64,000 bases of DNA from an uncultured Phascolarctobacterium sp. (GCA_947629685.1 CANREP010000009.1:1-64000); one strand, 5' to 3'. Shown: positions 16,941 through 26,046, counted from the first letter of the stretch. The notes: a model not told the origin generated them from the sequence alone. Translations and numbers: made by a program.

Positions 16941-17996
16941 TCAGCGGCACTCTTGACACAGCTTGTAGTAAAATTTTCTAAACATCTCCGCATTTAAATC
17001 AAGCTTATTTAAAATGGTATATCTGTCCTTGCGTACCTGCGGCGCAAACAGCCATGCCCGTACAAACTGTTCTTCTGTTACGCCGTGCCTGCGAGGATTA
17101 GCAGAAACTCCGTATGCATCAAGGAAATCCAAAAGTATCCTATAATCACGCTGCTGTAAAGCACAAGCTACGATACTGCCCATCGCTACCAAAATACCAT
17201 GAGGTATATTATGGTCGAACAGCTCGTCCATAGCGTGACAGAATAAATGCTCGGAGCCGCTGCAAGGACGCGAATTACCGGCAACATGCATGGATAGTCC
17301 GCTCAATACCAGTGATTCGGCCAGCATCTTGACCCCAGGTACCGTATCTAAGGATTTGGCAGCCGAATACAACAAAGAATTAAAAGCGTTTTCCGAAAGC
17401 AGGTAGGCAAAATCATTGGGGCGATCATCATTTTCCTCACAGCCCAGCTGCCAGTCGTATAAAGCAGTATAATTGCTGACCGTATCGCCTACTCCAGCCT
17501 CCAGCAGGATACGCGGCGTTTTTAAAATAATATCAGTATCAATCAGCAGTCCATCGGGGATTTTAGAAGTAAAAGAATGTTTTCTTTCATTCTGAGCAAA
17601 AAGTACGGACACAGGCGAACAGACTCCGTCATTACTCAGCGCCGTCGGTATGGCAATATAAGCAACATTGGAAACGAAAGCTGCATATTTAGCTGTATCT
17701 AAGGCAGTACCGCCGCCCAGGCCGATAACGAGCCCTATATTTTGCATGGATACTTTTTTGGCCACCTCGACAGCAAAATCAAACGAACTGCGCTTAACCG
17801 TGACAATATCATAGGCCTGCAGCTGCGCCAAGATAACCTTCACTTTCTCATTCAACGTCTGCAGCAGCCCTTCCGTAGTCAGGATAAGCGCTTTTTTGTC
17901 TGCCTGTTTGGGTAAATACATCTTTAGATTCTTACGTAAATCGGCTACCGCATTAGCTTTAACCTGCATGAATAAAGGCAGAGAATAATTGTTCAT
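16941..17996 (-). CDS. Iron/zinc-containing dehydrogenase, glycerol-1-phosphate dehydrogenase-like (AraM/EgsA group)
   Basis: A 351-residue member of the Fe-ADH superfamily. The Rossmann-type region has LVIGLGGGTALDTAKYAA for NAD(P) binding. The metal ligands appear as D in AGVGDTVSNYTALYDW, H in SGSEHLFCHAMDEL and H in HNIPHGILVAMG. The SRPCSGSEH and HG-VAMG patterns fit the sn-glycerol-1-phosphate dehydrogenase/AraM group better than glycerol dehydrogenase GldA. Such enzymes reduce dihydroxyacetone phosphate to glycerol-1-phosphate, the archaeal lipid stereoisomer. Function as a general alcohol or glycerol dehydrogenase remains possible. ATG at 17996 is preferred over 17999 for spacing to GGAGG. 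Confidence 0.75.
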   Translation of the reverse strand: MNNYSLPLFMQVKANAVADLRKNLKMYLPKQADKKALILTTEGLLQTLNEKVKVILAQLQAYDIVTVKRSSFDFAVEVAKKVSMQNIGLVIGLGGGTALDTAKYAAFVSNVAYIAIPTALSNDGVCSPVSVLFAQNERKHSFTSKIPDGLLIDTDIILKTPRILLEAGVGDTVSNYTALYDWQLGCEENDDRPNDFAYLLSENAFNSLLYSAAKSLDTVPGVKMLAESLVLSGLSMHVAGNSRPCSGSEHLFCHAMDELFDHNIPHGILVAMGSIVACALQQRDYRILLDFLDAYGVSANPRRHGVTEEQFVRAWLFAPQVRKDRYTILNKLDLNAEMFRKFYYKLCQECR

Positions 17997-18093
17997 CATG
18001 TCCTCCGTTTGAGCTTCAGTATTTTTCTAATACTATTCTAAACAAAATACCTGTGATGCCTGCACTGATTTAACCAAGATTTAACAAAGCAGC

Positions 18094-18789
18094 CTACTTT
18101 TTCTTTCTGTACCTGCTGTAAACCAAAAATATCAAGCCTACAACGACAATCAATATTGCCAGCCTGTCACTGTTTTGCTTAAAATTTACAATATCATGAC
18201 CGATGACTACTTCCAGTGCCGTCGAAGGAAATTTACCAAGCAAATTGGCGATAATATAATCCCTGATACTTATGGAGCTTACCGCGCCTATGGCAGTAAG
18301 GATGCCGGACGGAAAATACGGCAGCGCCCTGGCGAAAGCCATCCATTCCAAGCCATGTTTGCCGCTGGCCTCGTCGATATGCTTTAAACTGTCGCTTTTG
18401 GCAATAATTTTTTCCGCCGTATTACGGAACAAAAAGCGCATCAGCAGGAAACTGATAACGACACCCGTAGTTTCTGCCAGCCAGGAAATAAGTATACCTA
18501 AAGGCAATCCGAAAATCAGACCATTGGCTGTGGACAGGAAGATAGAGGGAAATATACTGCCCGCATTGATCAGCACATCCAGCAAAAAGCTGATAACAAC
18601 AGCCCACCCGCCAAAAGAGCGCAGATATTCAACCAGTCCTTGTACATCTCCATTTATTGCCAATGTTAAAGTTCTGCTGAAAAACCCTTCTGCAAAATAA
18701 TTTACAGCCGCCGCCAAGATAACAAACAGCGCCAGTACGGCAAGCTTAGTCAGCAGGTCAGGATTTTTCAATATGTCTTGCTTCTCCAA
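18094..18789 (-). CDS. TVP38/TMEM64 (DedA-superfamily) membrane protein
   Basis: A 231-residue multi-pass membrane protein with about six hydrophobic segments, at roughly residues 14-32, 56-75, 85-110, 120-130, 165-190 and 205-225. The FLLMRFLFRNTAEKI and LEWMAFARALPYFPSGILTAIGAVSSI segments match the SNARE-associated/VTT domain (PF09335), with the conserved R and P-F-P of reentrant loops. Family members are proposed lipid scramblases or transporters; the substrate here is unknown. The start is a TTG with AAGGGG 7 bases upstream. It follows recG with a 12-base gap and probably shares its transcript. Confidence 0.88.
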   Translation of the reverse strand: MEKQDILKNPDLLTKLAVLALFVILAAAVNYFAEGFFSRTLTLAINGDVQGLVEYLRSFGGWAVVISFLLDVLINAGSIFPSIFLSTANGLIFGLPLGILISWLAETTGVVISFLLMRFLFRNTAEKIIAKSDSLKHIDEASGKHGLEWMAFARALPYFPSGILTAIGAVSSISIRDYIIANLLGKFPSTALEVVIGHDIVNFKQNSDRLAILIVVVGLIFLVYSRYRKKK

Positions 18790-18801
18790 AATATAACCCC
18801 T

Positions 18802-20859
18802 TTAAGAATTAAAAATCATTTGAAATCTATTATCGAACTGCCTGTCTATCAATTCTCTCAGCAGTTCCCAGTTATTATTCTGCAAAATCAGTCTGAGCGC
18901 AAATTTGCGTGCAGATACAATAATCTCCGTATCACGAATTATATCAGCAATCCGCAAATCAGGCAAACCATGCTGCCGCAACCCGAAAAGCTGACCAGCT
19001 CCGCGCAGCAGCAAATCCTGCTCCGCCAGATAAAAACCGTCGTCACTGTCATGCAGTACCTGCAAACGAGCCAGCGTTTCAGAATTATCAGTGCCAGTTA
19101 AAAGCACGCAATACGATTGTTCACTGCCACGCCCTACTCTGCCGCGCAGCTGATGCAGCTGCGCCAGGCCAAACCGTTCTGCATTTTCTACAACCATCAG
19201 TACTGCATTAGGTACATTGACGCCTACTTCGATAACGGTAGTACTGATCAGCACATCAATTTCTCCAGCTGCAAAAGCTGTCATAACAGCATTTTTATCG
19301 CTGTCCTTTAATTTGCCGTGCAGCAAAGCACATCGTACATCCTGTAAAACGCCCTGACTTAGCTCCCTGAAAACATTTTCTGCGCTGCGTACTCCCAAAT
19401 TTTCTGACTCCTGGATCAGCGGGCACACAACATAGGCTTGACGCCCTTTTTTTACCTGTCTTCGCAGTCCTGCATAAACCTCCAGACGCTTTTCTTCCGT
19501 ATAACAAAGCGTCTGGACTTTTTTACGTCCCGGCGGCCTGCCTTTGATAAGCGACACCTCAAGATCACCGTAAACAGTCAGAGCTAAGGTCCTGGGAATA
19601 GGCGTAGCTGTCATTACCAGCACGTCTGGAGCATCCTGCCCTTTATTAGCCAAAGCAGCTCTTTGTCCTACGCCAAAGCGATGCTGTTCATCCGTGATGA
19701 CCACCGACAACTTTTGAAATACGACATCTTCCTGCAACAAAGCATGTGTCCCAACAACTACATCAATTTCTCCGGCTGCCAATCTATCCAGCAGCGCTTT
19801 TCTTTCTTTCGTCTTTATACTGCCTGTAAGCAGGCCTGTACGGATACCCAACGGTAAGAAATACTCCTTCAGCGTCTGATAATGCTGTGCAGCAAGTATT
19901 TCTGTAGGCGCCATCATACAGCCCTGAAAGCCGTTTTCCGCCGCCTTAGCCAGTGTCAGGGCGCCGATAACAGTCTTGCCGCTGCCGACATCGCCCTGCA
20001 GTATTCGGTGCATAGGCGTGATATCCTGCATATCAAGTGATATTTCCCGCCAGGCGTGCTGCTGCTGCTCCGTAAGTTTAAACGGCAAAGTTGCAATCAA
20101 CTTCTGCAGTATCTGTCCGTCCTGGCCATGTTTGATGCCGGCTTTGGCGCTCTCATTACTCTGCCGGTAATACAGCAGCCCACACTGCAGCAAGAAAAGT
20201 TCTTCAAATACAAACCGGCGCTGCGCCTGCCTGAGGCTGTTCCAGTCACGTGGAAAATGAATATTCTGCAAAGCAGTCAGCCTGTCAGTAAACCCGCATT
20301 CCTTAATAACATAATCAGGCAGACTTTCCGGTAAATCTTTTTCTGCCCGTTTGATAGCTTCTTTAATCCAGTGACGCATATTTTTCTGCGTTAGACCGCC
20401 ACAGAGGCTGTACACAGGCCAAATACCGGTCAGCACATCAGCGCTGTCCGCAGTCTGGTAAAATACTTCTGACACCATCTTGGCGTTGCGCCCCTGCTTA
20501 ATCCTGCCGGTAATCAATATTTTTTCATCTATTTTCAGCTTTTTGGCCATATAGCGCTGATTCATAAAAAAATACAGATCAGCATAGCCTGTTTCATCCC
20601 GTACAGTAACAACGGTAAATTTACGTCCTCGACCCTGAAAACTGTCCCTGATTCTGAAAACAACCGCGGTAAAAATCTGTTTTGAACCATCTGTAGCCAG
20701 CTCGCGGATAGTTCTGAGCCTGGAATAGTCCACATAAGCTTCCTGCCGCGGATAGTAACTCAGAAGATCGCCCAGCGTGTAAATATTCAATTCTGCCAGT
20801 TCTGCCGCCTTTTTGGGGCCTATTCCCTTGAGAGCAGTAACGGACTCTTTCCACCACAT
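18802..20859 (-). CDS. recG: ATP-dependent DNA helicase RecG
   Basis: RecG remodels stalled replication forks and Holliday junctions. The 685-residue protein has an N-terminal wedge/OB region (about residues 50-160, with GIGPKKAAELAELNI before it). The superfamily-2 helicase core follows: GDVGSGKTVIGAL (motif I), APTEILAAQHY, GTHALLQ, ITDEQHRFGV (DEQH box), TATPIPRTL, STTVIEVGVNVPNA and QLRGRVGRGSEQSYC. The C-terminal lock region is present. Length is standard. It starts 111 bases from rpmB, which is divergent. Confidence 0.97.
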   Translation of the reverse strand: MWWKESVTALKGIGPKKAAELAELNIYTLGDLLSYYPRQEAYVDYSRLRTIRELATDGSKQIFTAVVFRIRDSFQGRGRKFTVVTVRDETGYADLYFFMNQRYMAKKLKIDEKILITGRIKQGRNAKMVSEVFYQTADSADVLTGIWPVYSLCGGLTQKNMRHWIKEAIKRAEKDLPESLPDYVIKECGFTDRLTALQNIHFPRDWNSLRQAQRRFVFEELFLLQCGLLYYRQSNESAKAGIKHGQDGQILQKLIATLPFKLTEQQQHAWREISLDMQDITPMHRILQGDVGSGKTVIGALTLAKAAENGFQGCMMAPTEILAAQHYQTLKEYFLPLGIRTGLLTGSIKTKERKALLDRLAAGEIDVVVGTHALLQEDVVFQKLSVVITDEQHRFGVGQRAALANKGQDAPDVLVMTATPIPRTLALTVYGDLEVSLIKGRPPGRKKVQTLCYTEEKRLEVYAGLRRQVKKGRQAYVVCPLIQESENLGVRSAENVFRELSQGVLQDVRCALLHGKLKDSDKNAVMTAFAAGEIDVLISTTVIEVGVNVPNAVLMVVENAERFGLAQLHQLRGRVGRGSEQSYCVLLTGTDNSETLARLQVLHDSDDGFYLAEQDLLLRGAGQLFGLRQHGLPDLRIADIIRDTEIIVSARKFALRLILQNNNWELLRELIDRQFDNRFQMIFNS

Positions 20860-20886
20860 AAATATCTTACCTGCCTTAAAAATTGC

Positions 20887-20915
20887 TTGCTTTTATCGTT
20901 TGTTTGTGATATGAT
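20887..20915 (+). promoter_or_regulatory. Promoter for rpmB
   Basis: TTGCTT (20887-20892), a 17-base spacer and TATGAT (20910-20915) with an extended -10 TG. The start point would be about 50 bases before the rpmB ATG. Confidence 0.6.
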
Positions 20916-20970
20916 ACTTTTGTTAAATTTGATGCAATGTGCCTTAATACGTTCAAGGAGGTGGGAATTC

Positions 20971-21162
20971 ATGGCATCTATTTGCGAAGTTTGCGGTAAA
21001 GGAAAACTCGCTGGCAACAACGTCAGCCACTCCAATAGACACACTAAACGTGCTTGGAAACCTAACATTCAACAAGTAAGAGCAGTTGTAGAAGGTTCTG
21101 TTAAACGTATTAACGTTTGCACCCGCTGCCTGCGTTCCGGTAAAGTTAACCGCGCTATGTAA
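20971..21162 (+). CDS. rpmB: 50S ribosomal protein L28
   Basis: L28 is a small protein of the large ribosomal subunit. The 63-residue product starts MASICEVCGKGKLAGNNVSH and ends CTRCLRSGKVNRAM. Two CxxC pairs (CEVC, CTRC) show the zinc-binding C+ form. The ATG at 20971 follows AAGGAGGTG by 7 bases; the upstream open frame is untranslated leader containing the promoter. The gene stands alone with its own terminator, divergent from recG, as is common in Firmicutes. Confidence 0.97.
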   Translation: MASICEVCGKGKLAGNNVSHSNRHTKRAWKPNIQQVRAVVEGSVKRINVCTRCLRSGKVNRAM

Positions 21163-21174
21163 TGTGAACTTAAA

Positions 21175-21212
21175 AAGAAGCCAAATACCAAAAGGTATTT
21201 GGTTTCTTTTTT
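21175..21212 (+). terminator. Intrinsic terminator after rpmB
   Basis: Arms 21175-21189 and 21194-21208 form a 15-base stem with one G-T pair and a 4-base AAAA loop, followed by TTTT. It sits between rpmB and the convergent zinc-ribbon gene. Confidence 0.8.
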
Positions 21213-21216
21213 ATTT

Positions 21217-21618
21217 CTATTTAACTTTTGTACCACATTCAGGACAGAATTTAACCAGCGAGCTGATTTTGGCATGACATTGAGGGCATAAAATAAAAGC
21301 CCTGTATTCGCGCAGTTTGTTTTCAAACAGCTCATAAAACAAATTAACTTCTTTTGTTTCCTTTTTCCAGTTATAAATCTGCAGTCTTTCCTTCGTAGCG
21401 TCCATAATGATCTGTATAGTCTCGTCATCCAGCTGCTGTACGGCAATCTGCATGATTTTCTTCTTGTTATGGAAATGGATAAGTCTTTTTTCTTCATCGA
21501 TGGAGTCGATAGTAACCCCCATCTCATTGATAGACAGCATGATTATATTCCACGCTACATCAATATCAAGCTCATAAACACGGTTGTCAAAGCAACCACC
21601 CGCACCTTCAATTCTCAT
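21217..21618 (-). CDS. Hypothetical protein with C-terminal zinc ribbon
   Basis: A 133-residue protein of unknown function. Residues about 10-85 look like a small alpha/beta domain (DVAWNIIMLSINEMG, then alternating strands). Residues 110-130 form a CPQC...CPEC zinc ribbon of the rubredoxin-knuckle type. No membrane segment or enzyme motif is seen. ATG follows GGAGGG by about 9 bases. It lies between rpmB and rny and faces rpmB across its terminator. The zinc ribbon suggests nucleic-acid or protein binding, but that is only an inference. Confidence 0.75.
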   Translation of the reverse strand: MRIEGAGGCFDNRVYELDIDVAWNIIMLSINEMGVTIDSIDEEKRLIHFHNKKKIMQIAVQQLDDETIQIIMDATKERLQIYNWKKETKEVNLFYELFENKLREYRAFILCPQCHAKISSLVKFCPECGTKVK

Positions 21619-21738
21619 ACAGGCTACCCTCCAAAATTTACTGCATTTATTATAGCATAATTTTCCCGCCGCTTCACCGGCTGACTGTAACTAATATGTA
21701 AAAAAATCCCGGCAGAACTTTCTGCCGGGATTTTTTTA

Positions 21739-23283
21739 CTATTTAGCGTAGTCAACTGCACGCGTTTCACGGATGATTACCACTTTGATCTGACCGGGAT
21801 ATTCCATCTCAGCTTCAATCTTCTTGGAAATATCACGCGCTAACAAAACAGCGGAAGCATCGTCGATCACATCCGGTTTTACCATGATGCGGATCTCACG
21901 ACCAGCCTGTACGGCATAGCATTTTTCAACACCCTCAAAAGATTCAGAAATCTCTTCCAATCGAGTTAAACGTTTCAAATAACTTTCAAGAGTTTCACGC
22001 CTTGCTCCCGGACGGGCAGCGGAAACAGCATCGGCAGCAGCCACAAGGACAGCTTCCACGCTCTTAGGCTCGACATCGCCATGATGAGCCATGATAGCGT
22101 TGATTACCAGTTCGGATTCACGGAATTTCTTAGCGATTTCCGCACCGATTTCAATATGAGAGCCTTCCACTTCATGGTCGATAGCTTTACCAATATCATG
22201 CAGCAAGCCGGCGCGTTTCGCCAATACGACATCTACACCCAGCTCAGAAGCCATGATACCTGCCAGACTGGCAACCTCTACGGAATGGTTCAATACATTT
22301 TGACCATAGCTGGTACGGTATTTCAGACGGCCCAGCAGCTTGATCAGTTCAGGATGCAAACCGTGCACGCCGACAGTAAAAGTAGCCTGCTCGCCTGCTT
22401 CTTTAATTTTCTGTTCAACTTCCTTCTGTGCCTTCTCCACCATCTCTTCAATACGGGAAGGATGAATTCTGCCATCATTGATCAGTTTTTCCAGCGCAAT
22501 ACGGGCAACTTCGCGGCGTACAGGATCAAAACCGGAAATAATAACGGCTTCCGGCGTATCGTCAATGATAAGGTCAATACCGGTCAAAGTTTCCAAAGTC
22601 CTGATATTCCTGCCTTCACGACCGATGATACGTCCTTTCATCTCGTCATTGGGCAGGCCTACTACAGAAACAGTGGTCTCAGCAACATGATCGGCTGCAC
22701 AACGCTGAATCGCCAGAGAGATAATCTCGCGCGCTTTCTTATCAGCTTCATCTTTAGCCTGCTGCTCCAGATCTTTGATAAGCATAGCAGACTCGTGTTT
22801 CACTTCATCTTCCAGAGAAGTTAAAAGCTCCTGTTTGGCTTCCTCACTGGTCAACCCAGACAGTCTTTCCAGCTCCTCAACCTGCTTCTGGTATAAAGCA
22901 TCAACCTTTTCCTGGGAAGCGTTTAATTTTGCTTCCTTAGAAGCCAGTTTTTCTTCTTTGCGTTCAAAAGAATCAATCTTTTTATCAAGATTTTCTTCTT
23001 TCTGCAGCAAACGTCTTTCCTGGCGCTGTAAATCAGCACGTCTGTCTTTATTCTCACGTTCCATTTCAGAACGCATACGATGAATTTCTTCTTTTGCTTC
23101 CATCATCGCTTCTTTGCGTTTGTTCTCACCGGCCTGCTCCGCTTCCTGAATAATACGCAGAGCTGTCTCTTCAGCCGTAGTAATCTTTCCTTCCGCAACA
23201 TTTTTGCGTACCAGATAGCCTACGGCGCCACCGGCAATACCAACGACAACGGCAGTACCAATTAGTTCTAAAATAATCTTCAC
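21739..23283 (-). CDS. rny: Ribonuclease Y
   Basis: RNase Y is the membrane-tethered endoribonuclease that starts mRNA decay in Firmicutes. It has an N-terminal membrane segment ([20 protein letters not shown]), a long coiled coil (to about residue 200), and a KH domain with [17 protein letters not shown]. The HD phosphohydrolase domain includes [14 protein letters not shown] and [12 protein letters not shown]. Length is about 511-514 residues depending on start. The GTG at 23283 is given as a placeholder: it is part of the AGGAGGTG ribosome binding site, while ATT codons 3' of it have better spacing. An upstream TTG at 23328 has no ribosome binding site. Confidence 0.93.
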   Translation of the reverse strand: MKIILELIGTAVVVGIAGGAVGYLVRKNVAEGKITTAEETALRIIQEAEQAGENKRKEAMMEAKEEIHRMRSEMERENKDRRADLQRQERRLLQKEENLDKKIDSFERKEEKLASKEAKLNASQEKVDALYQKQVEELERLSGLTSEEAKQELLTSLEDEVKHESAMLIKDLEQQAKDEADKKAREIISLAIQRCAADHVAETTVSVVGLPNDEMKGRIIGREGRNIRTLETLTGIDLIIDDTPEAVIISGFDPVRREVARIALEKLINDGRIHPSRIEEMVEKAQKEVEQKIKEAGEQATFTVGVHGLHPELIKLLGRLKYRTSYGQNVLNHSVEVASLAGIMASELGVDVVLAKRAGLLHDIGKAIDHEVEGSHIEIGAEIAKKFRESELVINAIMAHHGDVEPKSVEAVLVAAADAVSAARPGARRETLESYLKRLTRLEEISESFEGVEKCYAVQAGREIRIMVKPDVIDDASAVLLARDISKKIEAEMEYPGQIKVVIIRETRAVDYAK

Positions 23284-23419
23284 CTCCTGAATACTTATTC
23301 CTTCATAATTATTTTTGCATACTAACAACAGGCTCTTTTGCGGGCCTGTTCCAAATGTCCTTATTCCATTGAATCCTCTAATCTATATTATTTAGCATTA
23401 CAAAATTCTGAAAAAGGGC

Positions 23420-23451
23420 AAAAAACAAGGCAACAAATACATGTTGCCTTG
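23420..23451 (-). terminator. Terminator hairpin in the recX-rny gap
   Basis: On the minus strand CAAGGCAACA and TGTTGCCTTG (10 perfect pairs) enclose a 6-base loop and are followed by TTTTTTGCCC. It lies downstream of the promoter at 23491-23519 and upstream of rny, so it may end recA-recX transcripts and also attenuate rny. Confidence 0.75.
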
Positions 23452-23490
23452 TCGAAAACAAGAGACAAATTAACACGATTGGATAATTAC

Positions 23491-23519
23491 ATTTTAATTA
23501 AATTTAACAGAAATGTCAA
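23491..23519 (-). promoter_or_regulatory. Consensus promoter upstream of rny
   Basis: On the minus strand TTGACA (23514-23519), a 17-base spacer and TAAAAT (23491-23496), just after the recX stop. Transcription would start near 23484 and run through the hairpin at 23420-23451 before reaching rny. Confidence 0.65.
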
Positions 23520-23540
23520 GATAAGCCTAAATGATGGGCA

Positions 23541-24074
23541 CTACATATCGTCAGTAAAATGTAATTTTTCCAGGATAAAATGTACATATCTTGTTGAAAA
23601 GCCCCGTACACCCAAAAAGCGTACCGCTGAGGCATATATTTTTTTGTCTGCCGGCTGTTGTATTTTTTCTGCATTACGCTGCATAAAAAGTTCACAGGCA
23701 GCTCTGGCGCGTTCAGCTTCCTCTTCTTCACTGAACCGGCTCAAAATTTCGGCAAAATATTGCTCCGGCACATGTTTACGCTGCAGTTCTGCCAGCAGAT
23801 GCCTGCGCCCGTAGTATTTTTTACTCAGCCAGGCTTCATACACTCTTGACGCATAACGTCTTTCATCCAGAAAACCATATTCTGTCATTTTTTTAACAGC
23901 GGCTGCAACAAATTCTTGCGGAGCGCCTTTCTGCAACAACTTGCTTACCATATCGGCAACGCAGTAATCTCTGTAGGCAAGCAGGCTCAACGCATAGTCA
24001 TAAACCTGCATCTCGTCTTCAAATTTCTTCTTTAAAGATTGTTTCCACATTGCCTGCAGTTTCCTCAACAGCAT
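23541..24074 (-). CDS. recX: Regulatory protein RecX
   Basis: RecX binds RecA filaments and limits their activity. The body is made of three-helix RecX repeats: [20 protein letters not shown], then [20 protein letters not shown], then further helical segments to the C-terminus. Up to 177 residues. Three in-frame ATGs are possible, at 24074, 24050 and 24011; the first two lie within the recA end. [10 protein letters not shown] (24011) starts just after the recA stop but has a weak ribosome binding site. The recA-recX order and overlap are typical and imply coexpression under LexA control. Confidence 0.88.
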   Translation of the reverse strand: MLLRKLQAMWKQSLKKKFEDEMQVYDYALSLLAYRDYCVADMVSKLLQKGAPQEFVAAAVKKMTEYGFLDERRYASRVYEAWLSKKYYGRRHLLAELQRKHVPEQYFAEILSRFSEEEEAERARAACELFMQRNAEKIQQPADKKIYASAVRFLGVRGFSTRYVHFILEKLHFTDDM

Positions 24075-25074
24075 TTTCTGCCGGTTTTGCTATAGTCATG
24101 CTGCGAATCTTGTTTTCAATCTCCTGCGCAACGTCAGGATTTTCTTTCAAAAACTCCTTGACTTTTTCTTTCCCCTGTCCAAGCCGCACATCACCATAAG
24201 AATACCACGCGCCGCTCTTGTTGATTACTTCCAGATCGGCACCCAGATCAACCAGGCAGCCTTCATGGGAAATGCCTTGTCCATACATAATATCGAATTC
24301 AGCCTGTTTGAAAGGCGGAGCAATCTTATTTTTAACAACCTTGACCCTCGTCCTGCTGCCGATCATATCGTTGCCGTTTTTTAAGGTATCAATACGGCGA
24401 ACATCCATACGGATAGTGGAATAAAACTTTAATGCCCTGCCGCCGGTGGTAGTTTCAGGGCTGCCAAACATAACGCCTACTTTTTCGCGTATCTGGTTGA
24501 TGAAGATGGTAGCGCATTTTGATTTAGCAATCAAACCGGTCAGTTTACGCAAAGCCTGACTCATCAATCTTGCCTGCAAGCCTACATGAGAATCGCCCAT
24601 CTCACCCTCGATTTCAGCGCGCGGCACAAGTGCGGCCACAGAGTCAATAACGATAATATCAATGGCGCCGCTGCGTACCAGAGCATCGGCAATCTCCAGC
24701 GCCTGTTCGCCGTTATCAGGCTGGGAAATCAGCAGGTTATCTACATCAACGCCAAGATGACGGGCATATTCCGGGTCAAGAGCATGTTCCGCGTCAATAA
24801 AAGCTGCGTAACCGCCCATTTTCTGTGCTTCTGCAATCATATGCAGCGCTACAGTAGTCTTACCAGAAGATTCAGGACCGTAAATCTCTATGACACGTCC
24901 GCGGGGAATACCGCCTACCCCCAAAGCTATATCAAGAGATAACGCACCTGTAGGTATTACTTCTATATTCATCTTGGCCCTGGCTTCACCAAGACGCATG
25001 ATGGAGCCTTTGCCAAAATCTTTTTCTATCTGACGCATAGCCATATCAAGGGCTTTTAATTTATCGTTGTCCAT
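24019..25074 (-). CDS. recA: Recombinase RecA
   Basis: RecA forms filaments on single-stranded DNA, drives strand exchange and triggers LexA self-cleavage. The 351-residue protein has Walker [10 protein letters not shown] (from residue 66), [20 protein letters not shown], loop 2 region [21 protein letters not shown], and the C-terminal domain to KEEI. ATG follows AGGAGG. Its promoter at 25113-25141 is a near-perfect sigma-70 site with a LexA box inside the spacer. recX follows with overlap. Confidence 0.99.
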   Translation of the reverse strand: MDNDKLKALDMAMRQIEKDFGKGSIMRLGEARAKMNIEVIPTGALSLDIALGVGGIPRGRVIEIYGPESSGKTTVALHMIAEAQKMGGYAAFIDAEHALDPEYARHLGVDVDNLLISQPDNGEQALEIADALVRSGAIDIIVIDSVAALVPRAEIEGEMGDSHVGLQARLMSQALRKLTGLIAKSKCATIFINQIREKVGVMFGSPETTTGGRALKFYSTIRMDVRRIDTLKNGNDMIGSRTRVKVVKNKIAPPFKQAEFDIMYGQGISHEGCLVDLGADLEVINKSGAWYSYGDVRLGQGKEKVKEFLKENPDVAQEIENKIRSMTIAKPAENAVEETAGNVETIFKEEI

Positions 25075-25112
25075 GAATAAGTCCTCCTGACTTTCAGTTT
25101 TACTTGCTTTAA

Positions 25113-25141
25113 ATTATACAAACAAAAGTTCGCTTTGTCAA
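25113..25141 (-). promoter_or_regulatory. recA promoter with embedded LexA (SOS) box
   Basis: On the minus strand TTGACA (25136-25141), a 17-base spacer and TATAAT (25113-25118). The spacer contains CGAACTTTTGTTTG (25119-25132), which differs by one base from the Gram-positive LexA box CGAAC-N4-GTTCG. LexA bound here would block RNA polymerase, giving SOS control of recA-recX. Confidence 0.8.
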
Positions 25142-25143
25142 GG

Positions 25144-26004
25144 TTACTGTTTTCCTTTTTCCAAAGCTGTAATTTCTTCCTGCGTAAAAGTGTAGGTGGA
25201 ATTACAGAACTGGCAATGCACTTCGGTTACCTCGTCCTGTTCCAGTTCGTGCAGAGCGTCGCTGTTGAGCGAAGCCAGCGCGTCCAATATTCGTTCTCTG
25301 CTGCAACGGCATTTAAAATGTACCGGCACAGATTCTTTGATATCTACCTCAAGCCCTCTTGCTATAATCCTGATGATTTTTTCCGGGTCATAACCTATTT
25401 CCAGCAGCTGCGAAACATAGGGCATCATGTTGATGTTTTCTTCCAGTTGAGCCAGTATCTCATCATCACAGCCAGGCATGGCCTGCACAAAGTAGCCGCC
25501 GGAGGCAATAACGCTGCCCTCCTTATCCACCAGTACTCCTAACGCTACAGAAGCCGGCGTCTGCTCCGATTCATAGAGATATTTTGTCAGATCGCTGGCA
25601 ATCTCACCGTCCTGCAGTTCACAGTAGCCGGTAAATGGCTCTGCATTCTGCAGATAACGGGTAACGATTATATTGCCATTTCCTATAGCTCCGCCGATGT
25701 CCAGCTTTCCATCCTTCAAAGGCAGGAAGACGTCATTATTCTCTACATACCCGCGAACACAGTTTCCCTCTGCATCTGCAACTACTTCTCCTATAGGTCC
25801 GTCGCCCTTGAGACGCAGGGTAATACGTTCATTATCTTTCATAGTAGCCGCCAGCAGCAGCGCCCCGTTCATGGCTCTACCCAAGGCAGCGCTGGCCAGA
25901 TGGGAACATTTATGTCTGCCTGCCAGCTCGTTTACCAGCTTGGTAGTACATAAGGCATAAATACGCACCCCTTCCACCGTAGCCTTCGTCAATATATTCT
26001 GCAT
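25144..26004 (-). CDS. hslO: Hsp33 redox-regulated chaperone HslO
   Basis: Hsp33 is a holdase chaperone switched on by oxidation. The 286-residue protein starts MQNILTKATVEGVRIYALCT. The C-terminal zinc switch is visible as CRC (in HFKCRCSRERIL) and CQFC (in VHCQFCNSTYTF). The ATG at 26004 follows AAGGAG by 7 bases; upstream in-frame codons have no ribosome binding site and are excluded. It is a single gene with its own promoter (26047-26075). Its end almost touches the recA -35 box. Confidence 0.96.
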   Translation of the reverse strand: MQNILTKATVEGVRIYALCTTKLVNELAGRHKCSHLASAALGRAMNGALLLAATMKDNERITLRLKGDGPIGEVVADAEGNCVRGYVENNDVFLPLKDGKLDIGGAIGNGNIIVTRYLQNAEPFTGYCELQDGEIASDLTKYLYESEQTPASVALGVLVDKEGSVIASGGYFVQAMPGCDDEILAQLEENINMMPYVSQLLEIGYDPEKIIRIIARGLEVDIKESVPVHFKCRCSRERILDALASLNSDALHELEQDEVTEVHCQFCNSTYTFTQEEITALEKGKQ

Positions 26005-26046
26005 AATAAAACTCCTTTCCGTCAGTACCTTACAATCATACTTTTC

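Noticed and set aside
20887-20970. N-terminal extension of L28 upstream of 20971
   Set aside because: This segment contains the promoter and the AAGGAGGTG site; L28 begins at MASICEVCG.
22081-22824. Plus-strand ORF of 247 codons opposite rny
   Set aside because: It covers the KH and HD regions of rny in antisense; composition is typical of shadow frames and no motif is visible.
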